This document shows, piece by piece, positions 24,474-32,136 of a DNA stretch of 38,714 nt. Made by a program: the position numbers and the translations under genes. The stretch lies in assembly GCA_945867435.1 (NCBI GenBank), contig CAMBIK010000010.1, forward strand, positions 1 to 38,714. Reading direction: 5' to 3'. Source of the stretch: Klebsiella pneumoniae (GTDB lineage Bacteria; Myxococcota_A; UBA796; SXON01). Within the stretch, counting starts at the first letter, position 1. Each line of letters begins with the position of its first letter. Under the pieces are notes generated by a model. The model was given only the letters and a program-made list of their open reading frames with translations. It was not told where the DNA came from and made no database searches.

Positions 24474-25496
24474 CTACTTCCCTCCGGCCTTCCGGTAGCT
24501 CGCAAGGTCGGCCAGCACGCTCTTGTAGAGCGCGGCCTCGCCGGGGCTGGCCTTGGCCATGTAGGCATCACGCCCGGCCTTCGCCGGACCCTCGAACGTC
24601 GCAAGGTCAGCGGATGTGGGTGCATAGACCTGCACCTTCATCGCCGGAAAGTTTTCGAGCAAGATCGGGTTGAGTGCCCGGATCTCCCTCCGCATCTTCG
24701 GCACCAGATCGGCCCGCGCCGAGAGGATTGCGGCCTGACCTTCAGCGGGCAAGGAATCGAAGAACGTCTTGTTGAAGACGATCGCGGCAGGCTGGTAGAT
24801 GTGGTTGGTCAGCGTGAAGTACTTGGTCGCGGACAACCACTGTGCGGCCGAAGCGTAGAGCGCGGTGTTGTCGTACCCCTGGATCACCCCTGTTTGCAGC
24901 GCGATGAGCACCTCGGTGGTCGGGATGGGGACCGGCGAGGCGCCAAGTGCCTTGTACATCTCCAGGTGAACCGAGTTTTCCTGGCTGCGCATCTTGCGCC
25001 CCTTCAGGTCGGCCGGAGACTTGATGAAGCCGAAGCTGGAGCCGAAGCAGCGGTAGCCGTTTTCGGACCAGAAGCCGAGCACCAGACCGCGCGACCGGAA
25101 CGCCTTTTCCAGGGGGGCGAGCGCCACGCCATCGAGAACATGGTCGGCCTCCGATGCCGTTTTGAACAAGAAAGGCAGCTCGAGCACGTTCAACTCGGGA
25201 ATGAGGCTCGCAATGGCACCCGTCGAAGCGGCCACGCCCTGCAGTTGGCCGCGCTGGGTCTGCTGCACGGTCTCGTTCTCATCGCCGAGCATCCCGCCGA
25301 AGAACACCTTCACCTTGATGCTTCCGCCGGAACGCTTTTCCACATGGGCCTTGAACTGGGCCAGCCCATCCGACCAGGGCGTGCCTTCGGGCGCCACCGT
25401 GGCGATTTTCAGGGTGACCGGGTCGGCCGCAGTCGCGCGCGGGAGCACCACTAGACAGGCACACACCGAGGCCAGGAGAATCAGAATCCGACGCAT
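24474..25496 (-). CDS. dctP: TRAP transporter substrate-binding protein DctP
   Basis: A 340-residue periplasmic binding protein. The ATG at 25496 gives a clear signal peptide (MRRILILLASVCACLVVLPRATA, cut before ADPVTLKIA). Family landmarks are TLKIATVAPEGTPWSDGL, RSGGSIKVKVFFGGMLGDE, LELPFLFKTASEADHVLDG, KSPADLKGRKMRSQENSVHLEM (with the substrate-carboxylate-binding Arg expected in this stretch), VPIPTTEVLIALQTGVIQG and YQPAAIVFNKTFFDSLP. The length is typical. It captures the solute in the periplasm and hands it to DctQM. First gene of the operon dctP-dctQ-dctM; substrate not predictable from sequence. Confidence 0.93.
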   Translation of the reverse strand: MRRILILLASVCACLVVLPRATAADPVTLKIATVAPEGTPWSDGLAQFKAHVEKRSGGSIKVKVFFGGMLGDENETVQQTQRGQLQGVAASTGAIASLIPELNVLELPFLFKTASEADHVLDGVALAPLEKAFRSRGLVLGFWSENGYRCFGSSFGFIKSPADLKGRKMRSQENSVHLEMYKALGASPVPIPTTEVLIALQTGVIQGYDNTALYASAAQWLSATKYFTLTNHIYQPAAIVFNKTFFDSLPAEGQAAILSARADLVPKMRREIRALNPILLENFPAMKVQVYAPTSADLATFEGPAKAGRDAYMAKASPGEAALYKSVLADLASYRKAGGK

Positions 25497-25724
25497 GCTT
25501 CCATCCGGGGGCGGGCGAGTACTATCATAAAATGGGGGAAAGGGATCGTCGCCCTCTCCCCCTACCGCGGCGGCCACTCGGGGACCCGACCTCCGGCCTC
25601 CAAGCTTCGCTTTCCGGCCTACGGGTCGGGTCGCGTTGGTAACGCGCCCCGACCACCGCTCTCCCCCTCACCCCAGTCCCCATTGCGCCGGGACGTTTCC
25701 GCCCGATTGAGCTACGCTGTCCCC
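25497..25724. other. 228-bp intergenic region with competing inverted repeats
   Basis: This lies between dctP (leftward) and the gp25-like gene (rightward). For dctP a TATGAT at 25529-25524 on the minus strand could be a -10 element; no good -35 is seen. Bases 25624-25637 and 25641-25654 pair over 14 positions with one mismatch and a GGT loop. Bases 25583-25590 (GACCCGAC) are also the perfect complement of 25625-25632 (GTCGGGTC), so two mutually exclusive folds are possible. No open reading frame is convincing here. Confidence 0.5.
25624..25654. repeat. Strong inverted repeat, 14-bp stem with one mismatch
   Basis: The left arm 25624-25637 pairs with the right arm 25641-25654, with a T-C mismatch at 25631/25647 and a 3-base loop. 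It is very stable as RNA or cruciform. It is not followed by a T-run on the plus strand, and it sits 70 bases before the gp25-like ATG. Confidence 0.75.
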
Positions 25725-26114
25725 ATGCGCAGCAACCCTAAGGAGATCCTCGGTCGCGGATGGGGCTTCCCCTTCGGGTTCGATTCGGCCTCGGGCGCGG
25801 TTGCGTTGTCTGAGTTCGAGGAAAACATCCGCCAGAACATCACCATCATCCTGGGCACCAAGCCCGGAGAACGGCAGATGCTCCCCGCCTTCGGTTGCCG
25901 TATCCACGAGCTCATGTTCGCTCCCAACACCAGCGCCACCAGTGCCATCGTCGCGCATCACGTCGAAGAAGCGCTCAGCCGCTGGGAGAGGCGGATCAAG
26001 GTGCTGAAGGTCCAGGCCGAGCCAGATCCGGGAGGAAGCATTCGCGTGGCCGTGGAATACCGAATTCTCGCCACGGACGCCGTGCAAAGCATGGTGCTGG
26101 GGCTGGGCGGGTAG
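25725..26114 (+). CDS. gp25/GPW-like baseplate wedge protein, orphan
   Basis: A 129-residue protein of the GPW/gp25 family, the baseplate wedge component of contractile phage tails, type VI secretion (TssE) and extracellular contractile injection systems. Visible hallmarks: GWGFPFGFDSASGAV near the start, SEFEENIRQNITIILGTKPGERQMLPAFGCRIHELMF (E-x-x-I-x-x-x-I-x-x-I-L-x-T-x-x-G-E-R-x-x-x-P-x-F-G), and VEEALSRWERRIKV (A-L-x-x-W-E-x-R-I-x-V). The length is normal and no damage is visible. No sheath, tube, spike or ClpV gene is near; neighbours are a TRAP operon and a Rieske operon. The ATG at 25725 has only a weak ribosome-binding site. It is either an orphan of a split cluster or a component encoded apart from its machine. 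Confidence 0.88.
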   Translation: MRSNPKEILGRGWGFPFGFDSASGAVALSEFEENIRQNITIILGTKPGERQMLPAFGCRIHELMFAPNTSATSAIVAHHVEEALSRWERRIKVLKVQAEPDPGGSIRVAVEYRILATDAVQSMVLGLGG

Positions 26115-26117
26115 CCT

Positions 26118-26465
26118 TCAGCGGCGGCGCGAGCTGCTCGGCGGCACGCCAGGCGCCAGCGGGTCCTGGGCATTCGGAAAGGGAGTGGGGAACACCCCAA
26201 TCTCGTAGGTCCAGGGCGCGACACGGCTCAGAGTGAAGCGACGCCAGTGGTGGCCGGCGGGGTCCTTGCCCGACAGCACGAACGCTACATCCGAACTTGG
26301 AGGGCCGTCGGTCCACGCCTCCACGACGTGGTCGAGGTAGGCATGGGCGCGTTCTTCCACGCGCAGCGTAAACGCCTTGCCTTGGTCGGTGGCAGCCCGC
26401 AGTCTCGGCAGCAAGGCTGCGAAAGTAGTGTCTTTAGAAAGGACTTTTCCGAGCGCTTCACTCAT
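26118..26465 (-). CDS. Hypothetical protein, third gene of the Rieske operon
   Basis: A 115-residue protein of unknown function. It starts inside the stop codon of the Rieske gene (ATGA at 26465-26462). It has a helical N-terminal half (ALGKVLSKDTTFAALLPRLRAAT, RVEERAHAYLDHVVEAW), then SSDVAFVLSGKDPAGHHWRRFTLSRVAPWTYEIGVFP, and a Pro/Ser/Arg-rich end. No signal peptide or membrane span is seen. Co-translation with the Rieske protein suggests a shared process. I do not recognise the family. Confidence 0.65.
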   Translation of the reverse strand: MSEALGKVLSKDTTFAALLPRLRAATDQGKAFTLRVEERAHAYLDHVVEAWTDGPPSSDVAFVLSGKDPAGHHWRRFTLSRVAPWTYEIGVFPTPFPNAQDPLAPGVPPSSSRRR

Positions 26466-26980
26466 TTGCGAATGACCTCCATGCCATCGTCGTGGTCGCC
26501 ACCGCGGCTCATGCTGCCGACAGTCAGCGCAGGCCCAAGCCAAATCGACCCATCCCGTTCCCGCACCGCAAAGGTGGCACGAGGGCGTTCAGGGTCGGTC
26601 AAGCAGGCACCGGTCGTGAAATCGTATTGCCAGTCGTGGTAGGGACAACGCACACAGTTGCCATCCACCGTGCCTTCACCGATCGGCCCATCTTCGTGGG
26701 CGCAGGCGTTGTCCATCGCGAACAAGGCACCCGAGCGGCGGAAAACTGCGACGTTCATCCCCGCGTGAACGTAGATGCCCGGCTTGCCTTCGCGCACGCC
26801 ATCCGACCCGGCCACTTTGCGGAATTCTCCATCCACCGGCCCAGCGGGCGGGGCGCCAGACACCGTGGGTGGGGGCGGGGTCGCTGCAGGCGCCACGATC
26901 GTCGGCCCCCGGTTCGGCGGGGCGGACGGCACGCCTAACGCAGCCTTCACCCTCGCCTTTAGCGCATCCCTCAGGCCCAT
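26462..26980 (-). CDS. Rieske [2Fe-2S] protein with Pro-rich N-terminal linker
   Basis: A 172-residue protein. The C-terminal roughly 110 residues are a Rieske domain with both ligand boxes intact: C93-A-H95 (NACAHEDGPIGEG) and C112-P-Y-H115 (CVRCPYHDWQYDFTTG). The form resembles soluble Rieske ferredoxins of the nitrite-reductase-small-subunit/dioxygenase-ferredoxin type rather than the bc1 protein, since no disulfide Cys pair or membrane anchor is seen. The first 16 residues are a basic amphipathic segment (LRDALKARVKAALG), then a roughly 35-residue Pro/Ala linker. It starts directly after the TAG of the upstream gene and overlaps the downstream one. An electron-transfer role is likely; the partner oxygenase is not encoded nearby. 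Confidence 0.88.
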   Translation of the reverse strand: MGLRDALKARVKAALGVPSAPPNRGPTIVAPAATPPPPTVSGAPPAGPVDGEFRKVAGSDGVREGKPGIYVHAGMNVAVFRRSGALFAMDNACAHEDGPIGEGTVDGNCVRCPYHDWQYDFTTGACLTDPERPRATFAVRERDGSIWLGPALTVGSMSRGGDHDDGMEVIRK

Positions 26981-27517
26981 CTACGCCGTTAGCTCCGGCT
27001 GGTCCCACGCGGGTTGAGCAGGGGCCTGCCAGGCGAGTTCCAACGCCTCAGTTGCGGCCCACAACATCAGGAACACGAGCGCCGCGTGCTCAGGCTCCAT
27101 CTCGACCTCTTCGTCCTTCTTTTCTTCGCGCTCCAAGAGGGCGTGCAAGGCCTCGTCCAGGATGTGCGGTTGGGCGCGGTCCGCGATCTCGCGCACACGG
27201 TCGGCGAAGCCGGGCTCCCCTGCACGCAATGCGCGGGCGTGAGCGTGAATCTTGGCCGTTGCCGCCTCGACTTCCTTGGGGCCGACCCGCAACAGGCGAC
27301 CGCCGCCCCGTTCGAACAATCGGATCACCACCGCCAGCAGGTAGAGCGCCACTTCGCCCGATTGCCCGGGCATCTGGGGCACGTTGGCCTTGAAGAAACG
27401 GGCGAGCCGGCTCTGATCCTCAACGAGGCGGCGAGCGACCGCCTGAAACCCGAGGCCCTGCGCCGCGCACTCTTCGGACCAACGGTGAACGACATCTCGT
27501 GGAAGCTGGGGGTTCAT
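26981..27517 (-). CDS. Hypothetical helical protein, first gene of the Rieske operon
   Basis: A 178-residue, mostly helical, charged protein of unknown function. Features: VPQMPGQSGEVALYLLAVVIRLFERGGGRL in the middle, a highly acidic/basic stretch LLEREEKKDEEVEMEPEHA, and a hydrophobic late helix AALVFLMLWAATEALELAW. No signal peptide. Its stop touches the Rieske ATG with no gap, so the two are probably co-translated. It begins 13 bp after the stop of the nucleosidase gene on the same strand, so transcription may start upstream of 28121. No family recognised. Confidence 0.65.
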   Translation of the reverse strand: MNPQLPRDVVHRWSEECAAQGLGFQAVARRLVEDQSRLARFFKANVPQMPGQSGEVALYLLAVVIRLFERGGGRLLRVGPKEVEAATAKIHAHARALRAGEPGFADRVREIADRAQPHILDEALHALLEREEKKDEEVEMEPEHAALVFLMLWAATEALELAWQAPAQPAWDQPELTA

Positions 27518-27530
27518 GACGGCGGAGCTA

Positions 27531-28121
27531 TCATGAAACCGGGGGAGAGGCCCCGCCGGTCGCTCCCACGATCAAGCGCGCCACCGCGTTCTGTGCGGCA
27601 AGCTGGGCGGCAGCGCGGTTCCGCACCCACTCGTCGTGGGCTCCCGGCCCGACCCGATTCGCGATGCCCAGGACCGCAAGGAACGGTATTTTCGCCTGCG
27701 CGCACGCCCACGCCACCGCGTAGGCCTCCATATGTTCCACCTCCCACTCGGCAGCGTGCTTCTCAGCCAGCGCCGCATCCGTGGTGATCGCGAGCGCCGT
27801 GAGCACACGCGCAACACGCAACTCGGCGCGGCTCAACAGCTCGGGGTGAGCGAACAAGATCCCAGGTGCACAAGGCACATAGCCAAGTCCAAGCGCTGCC
27901 GCCGTAGAAGCCAGACCCAGCTCCGACGCCGCGACCACGGTGCCGACTGCCGGTCCGCCGGCGTAGGCACCTGCGGTGCCAACGAGCACCACCGCATCGG
28001 GGCGCTCCAGCGCGAAGAAGCGCCCCGCCGCCACCGCCGCGACCACCGCGCCCACGCCGAGCACCTGGCCGGGAAGCACCCCAAGCTCCGCCTCCACCGC
28101 AGCACAGACACGCACGTTCAT
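27531..28121 (-). CDS. Nucleosidase of the MTAN/futalosine hydrolase superfamily
   Basis: A 196-residue protein resembling the purine nucleoside phosphorylase/MTAN superfamily. Typical elements: PDAVVLVGTAGAYAGG (the G-x-x-G-A-Y strand-turn), a central GDVV-like segment reduced to GPAVGTVVAASELGLA, and WEVEHMEAYAVAWACAQAKIPFL, where E-x-M-E is the nucleoside-binding box, followed by LGIANRVGPGAHDEW. The last part recalls futalosine hydrolase (MqnB), which cleaves futalosine in menaquinone synthesis, but no other mqn gene is near. Ends with tandem stops (TGA, TAG). The first gene of the run leading into the Rieske operon. Substrate uncertain between futalosine, MTA/SAH and others. Confidence 0.75.
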   Translation of the reverse strand: MNVRVCAAVEAELGVLPGQVLGVGAVVAAVAAGRFFALERPDAVVLVGTAGAYAGGPAVGTVVAASELGLASTAAALGLGYVPCAPGILFAHPELLSRAELRVARVLTALAITTDAALAEKHAAEWEVEHMEAYAVAWACAQAKIPFLAVLGIANRVGPGAHDEWVRNRAAAQLAAQNAVARLIVGATGGASPPVS

Positions 28122-28188
28122 GCTTGGAGGCTAACGTGGACGCTCATGGCGGCGCGGGCGACGCTTGACCGCGAGTTACGCTCAGCGG

Positions 28189-29088
28189 GTGGAACCCTCC
28201 ACGATAGTCAACGTGCGCGTACAGGTCATCGACCTGAAGAGCTTCACGCTCGATCTACAGGTTCCAACCTACCTGCCGGCGCGAGACCTCACGCAGCGGA
28301 TCGCGAGGGATGCCGGGCTCGAAGCGCACGGGGCCGACGGCAAACGACGCATCTACTACCTGCGGGCGCGCGGCCGCTTGCTGGAGGACCACGAACGCCT
28401 TGAGGATCTCGGCGTCGTCAACGGCGAGCTCGTCTACCTCCTCCCGCTCCCTCCTCCAGGCAGCGGCGTGGTCGAACAACCGCCGGACTACCCGGTCACG
28501 CACGACTACGCCGGCGCCGGGGGATGGATGCTGTTCGGCAGCCTGTGCGGCGTCGTGGCCTGGGCGGTGGCCTGGGGGGTGGCGCTCACGGACTCACGCG
28601 GCTGGATGATCATCACGCTACCTGGCTTCGCGCTGGGTCTGCTTTGCGCGTCGCTCGCGCGGCACGCGTGGGGGGGGTTGGCGAATCGAGTGCGGGTTCC
28701 GGCCACGGCGCTTTTCCTCACCATCGCCATCACTTTCGTCGCATTCCTCACGCCAGTCATCGTGAACGAAACGCAATTCATCGAGGTGTATTCAAGCGCG
28801 GTCCCTGGATTCGTCCTGGGAGTTGTAGGGGTTTTCGTCGGCTGGCTCGCGTGGTGGGGCGCGGTGGAGCCGCTGCCGGCGCGCGCCAAACAGGTGATGG
28901 AGGCCGAGGCCGCCGAAGAAGCCGCGGTGCCGTGCGCTATCTGTGTGCAGCCCGTGCAAGCGCAAGTTCGCCACGAGTGCGCTCACGGGTGCGGCAAGGT
29001 GTTCCACGCCGGGTGTCATCGGGCCAAGGCATCCACCTACAGGGGAGACCCGAACAAGTGCGCAGCGTGCGGTGTGCGGGTGGCGTAG
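28189..29088 (+). CDS. Ubiquitin-like domain / four membrane spans / RING-like zinc finger protein
   Basis: About 299 residues, in three parts. First, residues about 5-85 form a ubiquitin-like beta-grasp pattern (VRVQVIDLKSFTLDLQVP, LTQRIARDAGL, then the ubiquitin-like RGRLLEDHERLEDLGVVNGE). Second, four hydrophobic spans (WMLFGSLCGVVAWAVAWGVA, MIITLPGFALGLLCASL, ATALFLTIAITFVAFLTPV, PGFVLGVVGVFVGWLAWWG). Third, a C-terminal C4HC3-type zinc finger: CAIC, then C-x3-C in ECAHGC, HAGC, and CAAC, matching prokaryotic RING (Prok-RING) treble clefs. The start is uncertain: a GTG at 28189 is used, but a TTG at 28165 would add 8 residues. No E1-, E2- or JAB-like gene is adjacent. A membrane-anchored ligase-like or signalling role is possible; function unknown. 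Confidence 0.75.
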   Translation: MEPSTIVNVRVQVIDLKSFTLDLQVPTYLPARDLTQRIARDAGLEAHGADGKRRIYYLRARGRLLEDHERLEDLGVVNGELVYLLPLPPPGSGVVEQPPDYPVTHDYAGAGGWMLFGSLCGVVAWAVAWGVALTDSRGWMIITLPGFALGLLCASLARHAWGGLANRVRVPATALFLTIAITFVAFLTPVIVNETQFIEVYSSAVPGFVLGVVGVFVGWLAWWGAVEPLPARAKQVMEAEAAEEAAVPCAICVQPVQAQVRHECAHGCGKVFHAGCHRAKASTYRGDPNKCAACGVRVA

Positions 29089-29100
29089 GCGGCCCCGCGG

Positions 29101-30012
29101 CTATTCCTCGCCTTCTCCGCCGGCCGCACCCGCTTCCGACTCGCCTTCTTCCTCGTGCATCGCCCCGATTCGGCGCGATCGGGCCGACCAGCGACCCCCG
29201 GCATCGTCGGCGGGGGGGACCGGAAACTCGCCATAGCGTTCCGCGTTCCAATCCAGCCGTAGCTCGTAAAGAGCTCGGTCCCACCTGGCCAGCATGGGGG
29301 GGATGGCGAAGGGAACGGCAAAGGCTCCGGCTTCGCGGGCAACCCGCCGGATGCCTTCCTCCGCATCGAGTGGGGCCGAAGTGTAGATCGCAAAGGCAGG
29401 ACCGTGCTTGTCGAGGTGCAGCAGCACCACGGCAAGCGCGTGTTCGAGCACCTCGGGCAGCGCGCTCGCGGCGTACAGCTCGGCAGGCGCCTGTGTGGCA
29501 TCGGCAAATCCGCTGAGCTGGTAGATCGCATCCACCAGCGGCGGCGAAACCTGCGAACCCGCCACCACCACGAATCCCTCGGCGCGAGGCCCGCTCACGC
29601 CGTCGGCCTCGCCGTCAAGCAGCTCATCGACCACGGGACCGACTGCCTTCGCCACCCAGCGCACGGCCGCGCGGCTGCGGATGCCCCCATGCAAGGGCTC
29701 AACCCAGTCTTCCTCCAGCACCATGTCGTCCGGCAACGCCATCGGATCGCCCGTGTGGCTGAACGCGAAGGCTGTGGCGCCGGGAAACAAGACTTCCAAC
29801 ACGGCACCCGCGCTGACCCCGGCAAAACGGTAGCCGCGCATTGCATCTCTCGCGCTGTCGTCGGTGAACTGCGCCCCGCTGAACACGGTGCGGTACACCG
29901 TAGCGCTGGTGGCATCCGGGAGGCCTTCCAACCAGCGTTCCCGGCCTCGACAAAGGCGATTCGGCGAGCCGGATTCGAGAGAGTCAGTGCAGTAGCCGAA
30001 AGCGCGAAGCAT
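29101..30012 (-). CDS. Hypothetical cytosolic protein with acidic tail
   Basis: A 303-residue protein I cannot assign. No signal peptide or spans. It contains a mixed alpha/beta body (AVLEVLFPGATAFAFSHTGDP, EHALAVVLLHLDKHGPAFAIYTSAP, AFAVPFAIPPMLARWDRALYELR) and ends in a strongly acidic Glu/Gly/Ala tail (EEEGESEAG... ending GEGEE). The ATG at 30012 (MLRAFGYCTDSL) is preferred to an in-frame upstream start at 30048, because the start MLRAFGYCTDSLESG has the character of an N-terminal strand; ribosome-binding evidence is weak. It is divergent from metG (73-bp spacer) and converges with the ubiquitin-like/RING gene, 12 bp apart. Function unknown. Confidence 0.65.
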   Translation of the reverse strand: MLRAFGYCTDSLESGSPNRLCRGRERWLEGLPDATSATVYRTVFSGAQFTDDSARDAMRGYRFAGVSAGAVLEVLFPGATAFAFSHTGDPMALPDDMVLEEDWVEPLHGGIRSRAAVRWVAKAVGPVVDELLDGEADGVSGPRAEGFVVVAGSQVSPPLVDAIYQLSGFADATQAPAELYAASALPEVLEHALAVVLLHLDKHGPAFAIYTSAPLDAEEGIRRVAREAGAFAVPFAIPPMLARWDRALYELRLDWNAERYGEFPVPPADDAGGRWSARSRRIGAMHEEEGESEAGAAGGEGEE

Positions 30013-30085
30013 CCGTCGGGCTAACACGCCGGGGCCATCCCGCCCCACCCGTCCGGGTTACGCGCCCCGCCCTTTCGGAGCCTGC

Positions 30086-32032
30086 GTGGCCGAGCGCTTC
30101 TACATCACCACGCCGATCTACTATGTGAACGACGTTCCCCACATCGGGCACGCCTACACCACGATTGCCGGGGATGCCGCCGCGCGCTGGCACCGCCTGA
30201 ACGGGCGGGACGTGCGCTTCCTCACGGGCACCGACGAGCACGGCCAGAAGGTGATGCGAGCGGCCGCCAAGCTTGGGCGAACGCCGCAAGAACATGTCGA
30301 CCTCACCGTAAAGCGCTTTGAGGACCTCTGGACGAAGCTCGACATCCAGGTAGACGACTTCATTCGAACCACCGAACCGCGCCACCAGACGGTGGTGCGC
30401 TCCTTCCTTCAGAAACTCTGGGAACAAGACCAGATCTACGCCAAGGAATACGAGGGATGGTACTCCACGAGTGCGGAGAGGTTCTGGACCAACGAGGAGG
30501 TCGAGGCCAAGACCGGCGCGCCCATCGCAGACATTCGCAGCGGCAAAGTGGTCGGACTCTGCCCCGACTCGGGCCAACCGGTCGAGTGGGTCACCGAGCA
30601 GAACTACTTCTTCCGGATGGGGGCGTACCGCGAGCGGCTGATCGCTTGGATCGAAGCGCACCCCCGCTGCATCGCCCCCGAAACGCGCAAGAACGAGGTG
30701 CTCGGGTTCCTTCGCAAGCCTCTCGAAGACTTGTGCATCAGCCGTCCAAAGGCAAGGGTATCCTGGGGAATTCCGCTGCCGTTCGACCAAGACTATGTGA
30801 CCTATGTGTGGTTCGACGCGCTTACCAACTACGTCAGCGCGCTCGGGCCGACCGAGGGCGAGGCGCATCAACGGTACTGGCCAGCCGATGTACACCTCGT
30901 CGGCAAGGACATCCTGACCTTTCACACGGTGTACTGGTTCTCGATGCTGATGGCGCTCGGCCTGGAACCGCCCCGGCAAGTGTACGCCCACGGTTGGTGG
31001 ACCCTCAAGAAAGAAAAGATGTCGAAGTCCGTGGGGAACGTGGTCGATCCAAACCGACTGGTGGACGACTATGGTGTGGACGCCCTGCGCTATTTCCTCC
31101 TGCGCGAGATCCCGTTCGGGGGAGATGGCGACTACAGCGAGGAGTCCTTCCTGCTCCGCTACAACAGCGACCTCGCCAACGACTTTGGCAATCTCGCCCA
31201 TCGTTCGCTCACGATGGCGGAGCGGTATCTGGACGGCGAGGTGCCCGCCGCGCTCCCGCTTGAAGAAAGCGACCGTGCCTTCCTCGCCGTGGCCGAGCGG
31301 GCGACCGCCGAATTCCGCACCCAGATGGATACGCTTCAGTTCCGGCAGGCGATCGATGGCCTCTGGGACCTCGTTCGCGCCGGCAACAAGTACATCGACA
31401 CCGAAGCCCCGTGGGCCCACATGAAGCGCGGCGATGTGTCGCGCGCTGGACAGATTCTGCGCAACACCTACGAAGCACTCCGAATCGCGGCCTCCCACCT
31501 CTGGTGCGTTTGCCCGCGCAAGTGTTCGTTGCAACTGGCTCGGCTCGGCCTCCCCGGCCCCGACTTGCGCATCGCCTTCGACGTGATCCCCGCCGGCACG
31601 AAGGTATCGTCCGGCGAACCCCTGTTTCCGCGTCGGGACCCTCCCGAGGCACCACCCCCCCAGTCCCCGGAGTTGCCTGTGTCCGAGCCCGCCCCCGCCC
31701 CGCTTCCGCTGATCACCTACGACGAGTTCTCCAAGGTCGCCCTGCGTATCGGCGTGGTGGTCTCCGCCGAAAAGCATCCGAACGCCGACCGGCTTCTGGT
31801 GCTGCAGGTCGATGTCGGCGAAGGCACGCCTCGCCAGATCGTGGCGGGCATCGCCAAGGTGTACGAGCCGGAGACTCTGGTCGGGAAGCGGGTGGTGGTG
31901 GTGGTGAACCTGGCCCCCGCCAAGCTGCGCGGATTGGAGTCCCAAGGCATGCTCCTGGCCGGCGGCGGTTCAGATGTGGCTTCCTTGCTCGTTCCGATGC
32001 ACGATTTGGCTGCGGGCAGCATCGTCAAATAG
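30086..32032 (+). CDS. metG: Methionyl-tRNA synthetase with C-terminal tRNA-binding domain
   Basis: A 648-residue class I aminoacyl-tRNA synthetase that charges tRNA-Met. The HIGH motif is H19-I-G-H22 (VPHIGHAY), the KMSKS loop is residues 311-315 (KEKMSKSVGN), and TGTDEHGQK and WFDALTNY are methionine-specific. The connective domain keeps a single Cys (GLCPDSGQPVEW) instead of the paired zinc knuckles, so it is the zinc-free form. After the anticodon-binding helices a Pro-rich linker (about 530-545) leads to an OB-fold Trbp111-type domain (YDEFSKVALRIGVVVSAEKH ... LRGLESQGMLLAG). The start is GTG with GGAG 7 bases upstream. It is followed by a terminator-like hairpin. Confidence 0.97.
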   Translation: MAERFYITTPIYYVNDVPHIGHAYTTIAGDAAARWHRLNGRDVRFLTGTDEHGQKVMRAAAKLGRTPQEHVDLTVKRFEDLWTKLDIQVDDFIRTTEPRHQTVVRSFLQKLWEQDQIYAKEYEGWYSTSAERFWTNEEVEAKTGAPIADIRSGKVVGLCPDSGQPVEWVTEQNYFFRMGAYRERLIAWIEAHPRCIAPETRKNEVLGFLRKPLEDLCISRPKARVSWGIPLPFDQDYVTYVWFDALTNYVSALGPTEGEAHQRYWPADVHLVGKDILTFHTVYWFSMLMALGLEPPRQVYAHGWWTLKKEKMSKSVGNVVDPNRLVDDYGVDALRYFLLREIPFGGDGDYSEESFLLRYNSDLANDFGNLAHRSLTMAERYLDGEVPAALPLEESDRAFLAVAERATAEFRTQMDTLQFRQAIDGLWDLVRAGNKYIDTEAPWAHMKRGDVSRAGQILRNTYEALRIAASHLWCVCPRKCSLQLARLGLPGPDLRIAFDVIPAGTKVSSGEPLFPRRDPPEAPPPQSPELPVSEPAPAPLPLITYDEFSKVALRIGVVVSAEKHPNADRLLVLQVDVGEGTPRQIVAGIAKVYEPETLVGKRVVVVVNLAPAKLRGLESQGMLLAGGGSDVASLLVPMHDLAAGSIVK

Positions 32033-32055
32033 CCGGTAGGTCATCCGGCCGACCC

Positions 32056-32080
32056 GGGCGCAGTTTTTGCAAACTGCCCC
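32056..32080 (+). terminator. Terminator-like hairpin after metG
   Basis: GCAGTTT (32060-32066) pairs with AAACTGC (32071-32077) around a TTGC loop. The stem extends by GGG (32056-32058) with CCC (32078-32080) after a bulged C. The following TTGTC is only weakly T-rich. Placed 24 bp after the metG stop and 57 bp before the next gene. Confidence 0.5.
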
Positions 32081-32136
32081 TTGTCACACCCCCCCACCCC
32101 ATGTCGTTAATGCCACTGAACCACGAGTCATCACCC

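Noticed and set aside
23850-25454. 534-codon plus-strand frame opposite dctQ and dctP
   Set aside because: The minus strand has unmistakable TRAP proteins with signal peptide and family motifs; the plus product is His/Arg/Gln-rich noise.
29984-31945. 653-codon minus-strand frame opposite metG
   Set aside because: metG is certain from the HIGH and KMSKS motifs; this is a high-GC shadow frame.
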